NCBI RefSeq assembly: GCF_014649495.1 | Contig: NZ_BMTD01000030.1 | Coordinates: forward strand, 1-64,000 | Reading direction: 5' to 3' | Origin: Streptomyces filipinensis | GTDB lineage: Bacteria; Actinomycetota; Actinomycetes; Streptomycetales; Streptomycetaceae | Length of the DNA stretch: 64,000 nucleotides | Shown: in pieces, positions 42,177 through 52,901 of the stretch | How positions within the stretch are numbered: position 1 is the stretch's first letter | Layout of the letters: every line of letters begins with the position of its first letter | Position numbers and translations under genes: made by a program | Notes under the pieces: generated by a model | The model's database searches: none | Told to the model about the DNA's origin: nothing | What the model saw: only the letters and a program-made list of their open reading frames with translations

Positions 42177-42439
42177 CAGACGAACGCCTCGTGAACGTAG
42201 CACCAGCGCCATTCCTCGCCGGGCTGGAACGACTGCACGATCGGATGGGCGTCGGCAGCTGCGTGCTTGCGCGCGTGCCTGTTCGGCGAGGAGTCGCAGC
42301 AGCCGACGTGCCCGCAGGTCAGGCAGAGCCTCAGGTGGACCCACGGGGAGCCGAGCATCAGACACTCCTGACACCCTTCTGGGGTCAGCGGCCGGACCGG
42401 CCGGACGAGCGCGAGGTGGGGGTCTGCGTGCAGGGTCAT
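42176..42439 (-). CDS. UBP-type zinc finger protein (87 aa)
   Basis: Almost the whole protein is a UBP-type (ubiquitin-hydrolase-like) zinc finger. Cys23, Cys26, Cys39, Cys42, Cys47, Cys48, His55, His59 and His65 supply the metal sites, within HLRLCLTCGHVGCCDSSPNRHARKH. The end PGEEWRWCYVHE carries the aromatic pocket residues. In eukaryotes this fold grips the free C-terminal Gly-Gly of ubiquitin; in actinobacteria the role is unknown. ATG at 42439 has GGAAAGG 8 bases upstream. It sits 5 bases after the thioredoxin gene and shares one base with the reductase gene, so the three are co-translated. Confidence 0.9.
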   Translation of the reverse strand: MTLHADPHLALVRPVRPLTPEGCQECLMLGSPWVHLRLCLTCGHVGCCDSSPNRHARKHAAADAHPIVQSFQPGEEWRWCYVHEAFV

Positions 42440-42444
42440 GCGGA

Positions 42445-42887
42445 TCACCCTTTCCGGGCGGTGAGCGACTGTTCCACCCACTGGCGCAGAGCGGGGGCGG
42501 GCGCCGCCCCCGCCTGCCGGGCGACCGTCTCGCCCCGGTCGAGGATCAGCAGTGTCGGTACAGCCTGGACCTCGAAACGCCGCGACAGTCGCGGGTTCTT
42601 GTCGACGTCGACCTTGACGAGTTTGATTCGGCCGGCGAGATCGGTGGCGACCTTCTCCAGTGCGGGGCTGACCATGCGGCAGGGGCCGCACCAGGTGGCC
42701 CACAGGTCGACGACGACGGGGACGTCGGCCCGCTCGGCGACCTCGGTGAAGTCGTCGTCGCCCGCGTCCACCATCCACGGCAGGGGCTGCTTGCAGTGGC
42801 CGCACTTGGGGCGGCCCTCCGCGGCCACGGGCACCCGGTTGGTGCGCCCGCAGTTCGGACATCTCACGGTCGTCGCCTGCATCGTGC

Positions 42888-42891
<4 letters not shown>
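42445..42891 (-). CDS. trxC: Thioredoxin with N-terminal zinc ribbon (TrxC/thioredoxin-2 type; 148 aa)
   Basis: An N-terminal zinc ribbon (CPNC at residues 11-14, CGHC at 30-33) is joined to a thioredoxin domain with the active site WCGPC (Cys68, Cys71) and the cis-Pro in AVPTLLI. This is the thioredoxin-2 architecture, in which the zinc site responds to oxidation. It reduces protein disulfides in the cytoplasm. ATG at 42891 overlaps the clpB stop (ATGA); a second ATG three codons on is possible. Its place directly behind clpB links protein refolding with disulfide repair. Confidence 0.92.
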
Positions 42892-45517
<2,626 letters not shown>

Positions 45518-45527
<10 letters not shown>

Positions 45528-45892
45528 GGGGGTGTTTCACTCCTCGTACCGGCGCGGCGCAGGGCGGCTTCGAGCATGCTGATGCGGTCCAGCAGGTCGA
45601 GCACCAGGCCGATGGATGTGTAGTTGAGGCACAGCCCGGTGCGCAGCCGCTGGACGCGGGCGAGGACGGCCGGTGCCGTGGGTTCGAACACCAGCCCTCC
45701 GGAGGCGTCGCGCTCGGCCTCGACCAGGCCCAGAGCGACGAACCGGCGGACGAGGTCGGGATGGACGCCGGAGCGGCGGGCCACGGTCTGCAGAGAGAGC
45801 CTGGGCACCGGCACGATCGCGTACCGGACGCGTGCCGGCGCGGCAGCTGTCAGCCGAGACGCCTGGCGCGCCTCGGCGCGTGGGTCACTCAT
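45518..45892 (-). CDS. cbpM: Chaperone modulator CbpM / MerR-like HTH protein (124 aa)
   Basis: A small protein with a winged-helix start (LSLQTVARRSGVHPDLVRRFVALGLV) and a helical C-terminus (ISMLEAALRRAG). This matches CbpM, which in E. coli binds the J-domain of CbpA and blocks its action, and the MerR-like N-terminus also suggests DNA binding like HspR. Its start overlaps the dnaJ stop by 4 bases and its end overlaps clpB, exactly where hspR lies in the main Streptomyces dnaK operon. Either role is possible, as no experiment is implied here. Confidence 0.82.
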
Positions 45893-46827
45893 CGTGTACT
45901 CCTGGGGTCGAACGAGGAGACGGCGGCGAGCTCCTCGAAGAGTGCGCGCTCCTGGTCGCTGAGCTTGGACGGCACCATGATCCGGAGCTCGGCGTAGAGG
46001 TTGCCGTGCGTGCCGCGCGGGTTCGGCATGCCCTCACCGCGCAGCCGCAGCCGCCGGCCGCTGGACGAGCCCGCGGGCACGTTCACCTTCGCCGCAGCCC
46101 CGCTCGGCGTGGGCACCGGAACCGTCGCGCCCAGCGCGGCCTCCCAGGGTGTGACCGGAAGCTGCACGTACACGTCCCGGCCGTCGAGGCGGAACTGGGG
46201 GTGCGGCTGGATCCGCACCCGCAGGTACAGGTCCCCCGCGGGGGCGTCACCGTTGCCCCGGCCGCCCTCGCCCGCCAGCCGGATACGCTGCCCGTCGGTG
46301 ACACCCGGTGGCACGTCGACCTCGTACCGCCGCGGCTGCCCCGTGGGACCGGCGAGCGTGACGGTGCGACGGCCTCCCCGGTAGGCCTCCTCGACGGTGA
46401 GCGGCAGTTCGGCCTCCTGGTCGGCTCCGGGGACACGCACCCGTCCGGCGCCCCCGAAGAGCGAGCCGAACAGGTCGTCGACGTCGACGCCCTCCGCGCC
46501 GAAGCCGCTGGTGGCATACCGGACCCGGGGGCCGCCCCCGGTGGACCAGCGGAAGCCGCCGCCGGGTCCCGCGCCGGCACCGACCCGCTCCTCCCAGTCC
46601 TCGGGAACCTTCCGGAAGTCCTCGCCGAAGCGGTCGTACCGGGCCCGCTGGTCGGGGTCGGACAGGGCACTGAAGGCCTCGTTGATCTCCTTGAACCGCT
46701 CCTCCGCCGCGGGGTCCTTGTTGACGTCCGGGTGGTACCTGCGGGCCAGCTTGCGATACGCCCGCTGGATCTCGTCCTTGTCGGCGTCCCGCGGGACCCC
46801 GAGAACCTCGTAGAAGTCGCGTGCCAT
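45889..46827 (-). CDS. dnaJ: DnaJ/CbpA-type co-chaperone without zinc finger (312 aa)
   Basis: The J-domain (about residues 3-70) has the HPD motif in YRKLARRYHPDVNKDP. A Gly/Phe-rich stretch (about 80-120) precedes the two C-terminal substrate-binding domains (about 135-300, with QRIRLAGEGGRG and GRRLRLRGEGMPNPRG). The CxxCxGxG zinc repeats of classical DnaJ are absent, so it is a type II/CbpA-like J-protein. It stimulates DnaK ATPase activity and hands over clients. It starts 6 bases after grpE. Confidence 0.93.
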   Translation of the reverse strand: MARDFYEVLGVPRDADKDEIQRAYRKLARRYHPDVNKDPAAEERFKEINEAFSALSDPDQRARYDRFGEDFRKVPEDWEERVGAGAGPGGGFRWSTGGGPRVRYATSGFGAEGVDVDDLFGSLFGGAGRVRVPGADQEAELPLTVEEAYRGGRRTVTLAGPTGQPRRYEVDVPPGVTDGQRIRLAGEGGRGNGDAPAGDLYLRVRIQPHPQFRLDGRDVYVQLPVTPWEAALGATVPVPTPSGAAAKVNVPAGSSSGRRLRLRGEGMPNPRGTHGNLYAELRIMVPSKLSDQERALFEELAAVSSFDPRSTR

Positions 46828-46833
46828 GGCCGC

Positions 46834-47418
46834 TCACTCCCGCTTGGCGACGGTCACGGCGGCCGGCCGCAGCTGCCGCTCGGCCTCGCCGTAGCCGGGG
46901 CGCAGCACCTGCGCCACGGTGTTCGGTTCGGCGTCGGGGTCCTGGACCACGCCGACGACCTCGTGCCGGGAGGGGTCGAACGGGACGCCGGTCTCGGCGT
47001 GACGCTCGTAACCGAGGCGTTCGAGGATGGACACGGCCTGGTCGCGCACGGCGCGAACCCCCTCGACGATCGCACCGGGGTCGGAGCCCGCGTGGTTCAG
47101 GGCCAGTTCGAGGTTGTCGACGACGGGAAGGAAGGCCGCCGCCGTGCGGGCGCGTTCGACCGCGCGCTCCCGGTCCAGTTCCCTGGCGTGTCGCTTGCGC
47201 AGGTTGTCCAGATCGGCGAGAGCACGCCGCCAGCGGTCCTCGACCTCTTTCAGCGCGGCCGCGTACTCGTCCTCGACCCCGGCCGGACCGGTGGCCGCGT
47301 CGGGTCCCGGTTCGGCCTGCGTGGCCGGCGGCGCGGGCTCGGGCAGGTGGCCCCGCGGCGCTTGTACCGCGCCTTCGGGCGGTGGGTCGGACGATCGGTC
47401 CTGGGGAGGGATCGGCAT
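46834..47418 (-). CDS. grpE: GrpE nucleotide exchange factor (194 aa)
   Basis: A Pro-rich, disordered N-terminus (about residues 1-45) leads into the long dimerising helix (EDRWRRALADLDNLRKRHARELDRE). The beta-wing domain ends in FDPSRHEVVGVVQDPDAEPNTVAQVLRPGY, the GrpE signature. It releases ADP from DnaK. The gene lies 10 bases after dnaK. Confidence 0.95.
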   Translation of the reverse strand: MPIPPQDRSSDPPPEGAVQAPRGHLPEPAPPATQAEPGPDAATGPAGVEDEYAAALKEVEDRWRRALADLDNLRKRHARELDRERAVERARTAAAFLPVVDNLELALNHAGSDPGAIVEGVRAVRDQAVSILERLGYERHAETGVPFDPSRHEVVGVVQDPDAEPNTVAQVLRPGYGEAERQLRPAAVTVAKRE

Positions 47419-47428
47419 GGCGGGTACC

Positions 47429-49333
47429 TCAGCCCTTGTCGAACTCGGCGTCGATCACGTCTTCGCCGGCGCCGGCACCGCCCTGCCCGGAGCCGTCCGG
47501 CCCGGTGGTGTCCGACGGACCACTCGCCGCCGCGGCTTCGGCCTGGTGGGCGGCGAGCCCGGCGTAGACCTGCTGGAGTTCGGAGACCAGCGGCCTGACC
47601 TTGTCCACTCCGGCCTCGTTCTTGACCGCGTCGCGGGCCTCTGCCACCAGCATCTCGGCTCGCGCCTTCTCGTGCGCGGGCGCGGCGTCGGCCAGTTCGT
47701 TCAGACGCTTTTCGACCTGGTAGGCGATCGCGTCGAGTTCGTTGCGGGCGTCGACGGCCTCGCGGAGTGCCTGGTCCTGGCCCCGGTTGCTCTCGGCCTC
47801 CTGGACCATGCGTTCGACCTCGCTCCGGTCCAGGTTGGAGCTCTCGCTGATGGTGATGCCCTGTTCCTTGCCGGTGTCCTTGTCGCGCGCGCTGACGTTG
47901 AGGATGCCGTTGGCGTCGATGTCGAAGGTGACCTCGACCTGCGGTTCGCCACGCGGCGCCGGCCGGATGTCGGTGAGCTGGAACCGGCCGAGGACCCGGT
48001 TGTCGGCGGCCCGCTCGCGCTCGCCCTGGAGGACGACGATGTCGACGGCCGGCTGGTTGTCCTCGGCGGTGGAGAAGGTCTCGCTGCGGCGCACCGGGAT
48101 GGTGGTGTTCCGCTCGATGATCTTCGTCATCACTCCGCCGCGCGTCTCCACGCCCAGCGACAGGGGGGTGACGTCGAGCAGCAGGACGTCCTTGACCTCG
48201 CCCTTGAGCACCCCGGCCTGGATCGCGGCGCCCAGGGCCACGACCTCATCGGGGTTCACGCTCATGTTGGGTTCCTTGCCGCCGGTCAGCCGGCGCACCA
48301 GTGCCTGGACGGCGGGGATGCGGGTGGAACCGCCGACCAGGATGACCTCGTCGATGTCGCTCTCGCCGACCTTGGCGTCGGCCATGGCCTGCTTGACCGG
48401 ACCGAGGCAACGCTCCACCAGGTCGCCGGTGATCTGCTCGAACGTGGACCGCATGATCGAGTCGGTGAGATGCTTGGGCCCGGAGGCGTCGGCGGTGATG
48501 AACGGCAGGCTGACCTGGGTCTGGGTGACGGAGCTGAGCTCGGTCTTGGCCTTCTCCGCCGCCTCGAACAGACGTTGCAGCGCCTGCGGGTCCTTGCGCA
48601 GGTCGATGCCGTTCTCCTTCTGGAAGTCGTCCGCGAGGTAGTCGACCAGACGCCGGTCGAAGTCGTCGCCGCCCAGATGGCTGTCACCCGCCGTGGAACG
48701 CACCTCCACGACGCCGTCGCCGACATCGAGGATGCTCACGTCGAAGGTTCCGCCGCCCAGGTCGAAGACGAGGACGGTCTCGTGCTGCTTCTTGTCCATG
48801 CCGTACGCGAGGGCGGCCGCCGTCGGCTCGTTGATGATCCGCAGCACTTCCAGTCCCGCGATCCGTCCGGCATCACGGGTCGCGGTGCGCTGGGCGTCGT
48901 TGAAGTAGGCGGGCACCGTGATGACCGCCTCCGTGACCCGTTCCCCCAGCTGCTTGGAGGCGTCGTCGGCGAGTTTGCGCAGCACCAGGGCGCTGATCTC
49001 CTCAGGCGCGTACAGCTTGTCACGCACCTTGAAGCGGGCCTCGCCGTTGTCTCCCGGGACGACGTCGTAGGCGACGGCCTTGGCCTCGTCGGGGATCTCG
49101 TCGAAGTGCCGGCCGATGAACCGCTTGGCGGAGTAGATGGTGCCCTTGGGGTTGAGGATCGCCTGGCGGCGGGCCAGCTGGCCCACCAGGCGCTCGCCGG
49201 TGTCGGTGAAGGCCACCACGGACGGTGTGGTCCGGTTGCCCTCGCTGTTGGGTACGACGGTCGGCTCGCCGCCCTCCCACACGGCGATCACCGAGTTGGT
49301 GGTGCCCAGGTCGATGCCCACTGCCTTGGCCAT
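47429..49333 (-). CDS. dnaK: DnaK (Hsp70) chaperone (634 aa)
   Basis: A complete Hsp70. The ATPase domain begins AVGIDLGTTNSVIAVW (phosphate loop 1) and contains VFDLGGGTFDVSILD and ILVGGSTRIPAVQ. The linker DVLLLDVTPLSLGVETRGG precedes the substrate-binding domain. The helical lid ends in a Gly-rich tail closing DVIDAEFDKG. ATG at 49333 has GGAAGGAG upstream. The order dnaK-grpE-dnaJ-(regulator) copies the main Streptomyces operon, but here clpB and redox genes are added, so this is probably a second, stress-specialised copy. Neither a HAIR nor a CIRCE element was seen upstream. Confidence 0.96.
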   Translation of the reverse strand: MAKAVGIDLGTTNSVIAVWEGGEPTVVPNSEGNRTTPSVVAFTDTGERLVGQLARRQAILNPKGTIYSAKRFIGRHFDEIPDEAKAVAYDVVPGDNGEARFKVRDKLYAPEEISALVLRKLADDASKQLGERVTEAVITVPAYFNDAQRTATRDAGRIAGLEVLRIINEPTAAALAYGMDKKQHETVLVFDLGGGTFDVSILDVGDGVVEVRSTAGDSHLGGDDFDRRLVDYLADDFQKENGIDLRKDPQALQRLFEAAEKAKTELSSVTQTQVSLPFITADASGPKHLTDSIMRSTFEQITGDLVERCLGPVKQAMADAKVGESDIDEVILVGGSTRIPAVQALVRRLTGGKEPNMSVNPDEVVALGAAIQAGVLKGEVKDVLLLDVTPLSLGVETRGGVMTKIIERNTTIPVRRSETFSTAEDNQPAVDIVVLQGERERAADNRVLGRFQLTDIRPAPRGEPQVEVTFDIDANGILNVSARDKDTGKEQGITISESSNLDRSEVERMVQEAESNRGQDQALREAVDARNELDAIAYQVEKRLNELADAAPAHEKARAEMLVAEARDAVKNEAGVDKVRPLVSELQQVYAGLAAHQAEAAAASGPSDTTGPDGSGQGGAGAGEDVIDAEFDKG

Positions 49334-49709
49334 GAGGAACTCCTTCCGCGGCGGTCGACGTCCGTCGGCGGCCGTTCATCCTCCGGGCCCTGTCCGCCCG
49401 GCTTCGAAACTCGTTCAGCTGGGTGCGGGGCCGCTGTGCGGGCGCCGGCCCCCGGAGGAGGCGCTCTCCGTGTGCGCGCCGGCCCCACGGACCGGCGAGC
49501 GGTCCCGACAGGCCCCAGAGTGGCTGTTCGCCCGGTCACCCCGCCTGCGCCCAGCGAGTCGAAAAGTGGCACCGGCGGTCGGTCTGCGAGGACAGCTTGG
49601 CCTTCCCGGCCCGAACACCCGCCCCTCACCGCACTGTGTGTCGCGGTCGAGGGGGTGCGCAGCCAACCTCCCACTAAGAAGATCGTGGCGCAGGAGTTCC
49701 GGCAAGGCG
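49334..49709. other. Promoter region of the chaperone operon
   Basis: 376 bases between the PucR-type gene and dnaK, both on the minus strand. I searched by eye for the HspR target (CTTGAGT-N7-ACTCAAG) and for CIRCE (TTAGCACTC-N9-GAGTGCTAA) and saw neither. Gene-like frames here are shadows. The promoter is not identified. Confidence 0.45.
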
Positions 49710-51491
49710 TCAGCCGGGCCCGCCCAGCACGATCTTCCACACGCGGGTCGCCACCTGGAGGTTCAGCCGGTCCTCGACGTTCGCGAGGTCGTTGCCGCTG
49801 ATGTCGCGGATGCGCTGGAGCCGATAGCGCAGCGTGCTGCGGTGGATCGCGAGGGATTCTGCGGTCTCGTCGTAGTTGCCGCCGCAGTCGAAGTACCGGG
49901 ACAGGGTCTCCACCAGGGTCGCGTGGTGCCGGGAGTCGTAGTCGATGAGCTGCCCGAGCCACTCCTGTACGAACGTCTCCAGTTCCCGGTAGTCGTTGCC
50001 GGGTCCCAGGATGCGGTAGAGGCCGAGCTCGTCGAAGAACGTCGTGCCGTAGCGGTCGCGGGAGTGGCGGCGCACGTCCAGGGCGCGCTGCGCCTCCTCG
50101 TAGTGGTGGGGGATGTCGTTCAGGGAGTCGGAAGGGGCGCTCACCCCGATCGTCCCTGACCGTGTTCCGGTCTCCCGGGCGAGCGCCTCGTACAGCGCGC
50201 GGGCGTGCGGCCTGTCGTCGGCGACCAGGACGACGTGGTCGGAGCGTCGGGTCAGCAGCGAGCGCATGCCCACGGCAGAGGCCGCCCGCCTCACGGTCCG
50301 TGCGAAGGAATCGTCGGCGGTCCGGTTCGACCACTGCACGACGACGACGTAGTGGCTGCGGTGCAGGTCGTATCCGACTGCCTCGGACCGGGCGTAGGCG
50401 CTCGCCTCGTCCGTCCCTGCCAGGAGGTCGTCCACCAGCTCGCGGTGCAGCCTCAGCTCCACTTCGGCCAGATTGCGCAGGTGCGTCAGCTCCGGGGCGA
50501 GTGCCGCGGCAGCGTGTTCCAGCGCGAGCACGGTGTGCTCGTCGGCCTCGCCCCGGGCATCGACCAGGGCCAGCACGCCCAGGATCTCGCCGTGCGGGCG
50601 GACCAGGGTGATCAGCCGGTCCCTTATCCGCACGGGCCCGGCCTGACGGCCGACGGCGTGCAGCATTTCCTTCTGGCGCACGGGGTCCGGTTCGGGATAG
50701 GGGACGGGGCGGCTGGGGCCGGTCCAGGACCTCAGCCGACCGAAGCGGTCCTCGACCAGCGCGGGAAGTCCGGTGAGCCCGTGCAGTGCGCGGGTGACAG
50801 CTTCCTCGCCGCCACCCGAGGCAGCGACACCGGCCATGAACGCGTGCACGGCTCGCTCGTAGCCCAGCTCAGCCACCACAGAGATCAGCTGCCGCTGGAG
50901 GGCTGTGCGTTCCTCCCTCAGTCGGTGCAGCTCCAGCGCGTCCTCGCATCGGCGGCGATGTGCGATAGCGACTGACAGTGCAGCAGCGGTGTGCCGGACG
51001 AGCGTGGCGAGCAGAGATCGCTCGGCCTCGGTGGGCCGGGAGAGGGACGTCACCACGAGGTAGCCGTGGAGTCCCTCAAGTCCGCGCAGCCCCAGGGCCC
51101 GGCCCCAGGGTCTGCCGGGTACGGTCACGTCGCCGTCCTGCCCGGCCAGCTCCCGCACCCTCCGGCTCACGGCCAGGGCAGGCGTCTGCCCGTCCCTCGG
51201 ACTGGGGACCAGGTCGCCGCCCACATTGAGGTATCCGGCCTCGGCGGTGTACGGCCCCGCGGCGGCTATGTGGTCCATGGCCAGGCGCACGATCTCGACT
51301 TCGTCCGGAGTGCCGAACAGGGCGCGGGAGAGCGCGACCAGTTCGTGGAGGGCATGGTCGGCTGGGGTGCGAGCGGGCGGGCGGGGCCCTCCGCGCGCGG
51401 CCGTGGGGTGCCACCCGGCGCCGCCCCGCGGAAGGCTGCGCTTCCGATGGGAGTAGCGGTGGTACAGGCTGTGCGCCCGCCTGCCGGCCAT
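49710..51491 (-). CDS. PucR/CdaR-family transcriptional regulator with GAF-like domain (593 aa)
   Basis: After a basic N-terminus, about residues 45-190 form a GAF-like sensor (ALHELVALSRALFGTPDEVEIV, with a hydrophobic core up to TLVRHTAAALSVAIA). A second regulatory region follows, and residues about 370-510 form a GGDEF-related PucR middle domain (SHYVVVVQWSNRT). The C-terminus is the PucR HTH (HTH_30): GNYDETAESLAIHRSTLRYRLQRI. Such regulators activate operons in response to small molecules. It is upstream of dnaK on the same strand but 376 bases away, so control of the chaperone operon is only a possibility. Confidence 0.87.
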   Translation of the reverse strand: MAGRRAHSLYHRYSHRKRSLPRGGAGWHPTAARGGPRPPARTPADHALHELVALSRALFGTPDEVEIVRLAMDHIAAAGPYTAEAGYLNVGGDLVPSPRDGQTPALAVSRRVRELAGQDGDVTVPGRPWGRALGLRGLEGLHGYLVVTSLSRPTEAERSLLATLVRHTAAALSVAIAHRRRCEDALELHRLREERTALQRQLISVVAELGYERAVHAFMAGVAASGGGEEAVTRALHGLTGLPALVEDRFGRLRSWTGPSRPVPYPEPDPVRQKEMLHAVGRQAGPVRIRDRLITLVRPHGEILGVLALVDARGEADEHTVLALEHAAAALAPELTHLRNLAEVELRLHRELVDDLLAGTDEASAYARSEAVGYDLHRSHYVVVVQWSNRTADDSFARTVRRAASAVGMRSLLTRRSDHVVLVADDRPHARALYEALARETGTRSGTIGVSAPSDSLNDIPHHYEEAQRALDVRRHSRDRYGTTFFDELGLYRILGPGNDYRELETFVQEWLGQLIDYDSRHHATLVETLSRYFDCGGNYDETAESLAIHRSTLRYRLQRIRDISGNDLANVEDRLNLQVATRVWKIVLGGPG

Positions 51492-51717
51492 GGGACCACT
51501 CCGTCCCTCGAAGCCTTCAGAGAACCGAGCGGCATGTCGCGTACCCGCTCACGGGCCGCTTACCCGAGATGTGTGGATCCTTTCTCTCGTACTCGTGGGG
51601 CGACCGGACCTGTGCATTCCTGACTCGCCGGACGCAGGCGTGGAGCCTCGTTCGATGCCGCGGTCGACGGCGTAGACCACGCGAACCCGGCCCCCGGCGA
51701 CGGGTCCTCCAGTGACG

Positions 51718-51882
51718 CTAGGCGTCGTCACCCCGCTCGCCCTCCGCCTGGGATGGCTCGCTCCGGGGGACGTCCGGGTGCTGTTCCGTTGCGGTACGCT
51801 CGCCCGTCTCGTCCCGCTCACCCTCGGCCTGCGAGGGTGTGCGCGAGTACCAGGCGTCGTAATCAGGGGCTCCGGATTTCAT
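51718..51882 (-). CDS. Very small acidic repeat protein, PSQAEGER motif twice (54 aa)
   Basis: ATG at 51882 has a textbook ribosome site (AAGGAGG, 6 bases upstream) and clear coding bias, and it ends with TAG at 51718. The protein is hydrophilic and acidic: MKSGAPDYDAWYSRTPSQAE, then GERDETGERT, and near the end EPSQAEGERGDDA. The PSQAEGER motif occurs twice, 28 residues apart. No Cys and no membrane segment. It resembles small disordered Streptomyces proteins of unknown role. It follows a frameshifted small gene and an NAD(P)-binding protein gene on the same strand. Confidence 0.75.
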   Translation of the reverse strand: MKSGAPDYDAWYSRTPSQAEGERDETGERTATEQHPDVPRSEPSQAEGERGDDA

Positions 51883-51921
51883 GACGGGCCTCCTTCGTCG
51901 CTCACGTCCATCCTCCCCCTC

Positions 51922-52062
51922 TCAGGCCGTGGTGGAACGCCTGCCGTCGGGGTTGTGGCCGTCGTAGGAGCCGTCCACGTAGGGGGACACCGCGCCTCGT
52001 GTGCCCCGTGCGCGCCAGGGCGTTCTCCAGCCGGCCCAGCTTGTCCCGGGCCTCCTCGACGG
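51922..52062 (-). pseudogene. Frameshifted remnant of a small protein
   Basis: Directly behind the NAD(P)-binding gene, a coding-like stretch reads ADAVEEARDKLGRLENALAR (an amphipathic helix). After a frame change it continues SPYVDGSYDGHNPDGRRSTT and stops at 51922. Both pieces have strong G/C third-position bias. The start is missing. The family is not identified. Confidence 0.4.
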
Positions 52063-52064
52063 CG

Positions 52065-52727
52065 TCAGCCGCCGGTCACGGCGCGCACCGCCTCCTCGAC
52101 CGGGGTGGACCCGCTGATCAGCTCGAGGATGCGCCCGGCGGTCCTGGGCTCGTGCAGCAGGGCGGCGAGCACCGCAGCCACGTCATCGCGCGGCACTTGG
52201 CCGCGGTCGGTGTGCTCGGCGAGCGTGACGCGGCCGCTGCCGGGGTCATCGGCCAGCATCCCCGGGCGCAGAATCGTCCAGTCCAGTCCCGGACGGGAGG
52301 CGATGTCGGCGTCCGCCTCGCCCTTGGCCTTCAGGTAGGCGGCGAACACCGGGTCGGTGCCGGGCGGCGGCGGGCTGTCCACGCCCATCGCGGAGATCAC
52401 CAGGAAGCGGCGCGTCCCGGCGCGCTCGGCCGCGTCGGCGAGGAGGATGGCCGCGTTCCGGTCCACCGTCTGTTTGCGGGCCGCGCCGCTGCCCGGTCCG
52501 GCCCCCGCGGCGAACAGTGCCGCGTCGGCGCCACCAAGGTGGCCGGCCACCTCGTCCACCGAGGCGTGCTCCAGATCGCACACCACCGGTTCCGCGCCGT
52601 CCGCCCGCAGGTCGTCGGCGTGGTCCGGGTTGCGGATCAGCCCTGTGACGTGGTCGCCGCGCGCCGAGAGCAGCCGGGTCAGCCGGCGCGCGATCTTTCC
52701 GTGTCCACCCGCGATCACCATGTGCAT
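52065..52727 (-). CDS. NAD(P)-binding Rossmann protein, atypical SDR (220 aa)
   Basis: MHMVIAGGHGKIARRLTRLL gives the GxxGxxG cofactor loop of atypical short-chain dehydrogenases of the YwnB/NmrA type. The conserved RRFLVISAMGVDSP and LDWTILRPGMLADDPGSG segments confirm it. No YxxxK pair is in the usual place, though YLKAKGEAD may serve. Such proteins act as flavin-like reductases or as redox-sensing NADPH binders. It stands alone, about 170 bases after the UvrA-like gene end. Confidence 0.87.
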   Translation of the reverse strand: MHMVIAGGHGKIARRLTRLLSARGDHVTGLIRNPDHADDLRADGAEPVVCDLEHASVDEVAGHLGGADAALFAAGAGPGSGAARKQTVDRNAAILLADAAERAGTRRFLVISAMGVDSPPPPGTDPVFAAYLKAKGEADADIASRPGLDWTILRPGMLADDPGSGRVTLAEHTDRGQVPRDDVAAVLAALLHEPRTAGRILELISGSTPVEEAVRAVTGG

Positions 52728-52901
52728 GGGGTCATTCTTTCCACACGCGACCGCTCACGCCGGGCTGCGGGACCGCCGCGGCAGGTCGGGTCCCGCGGTT
52801 GCCGCAAAGTCCGCGTACGCGCGCACCGCGCTGGTGCGCGAGACCACCCGGCCACCGGGTCGCGCCGCAGGTGCTCGGGATGCGCGATCGCGATTCTGTC
52901 G

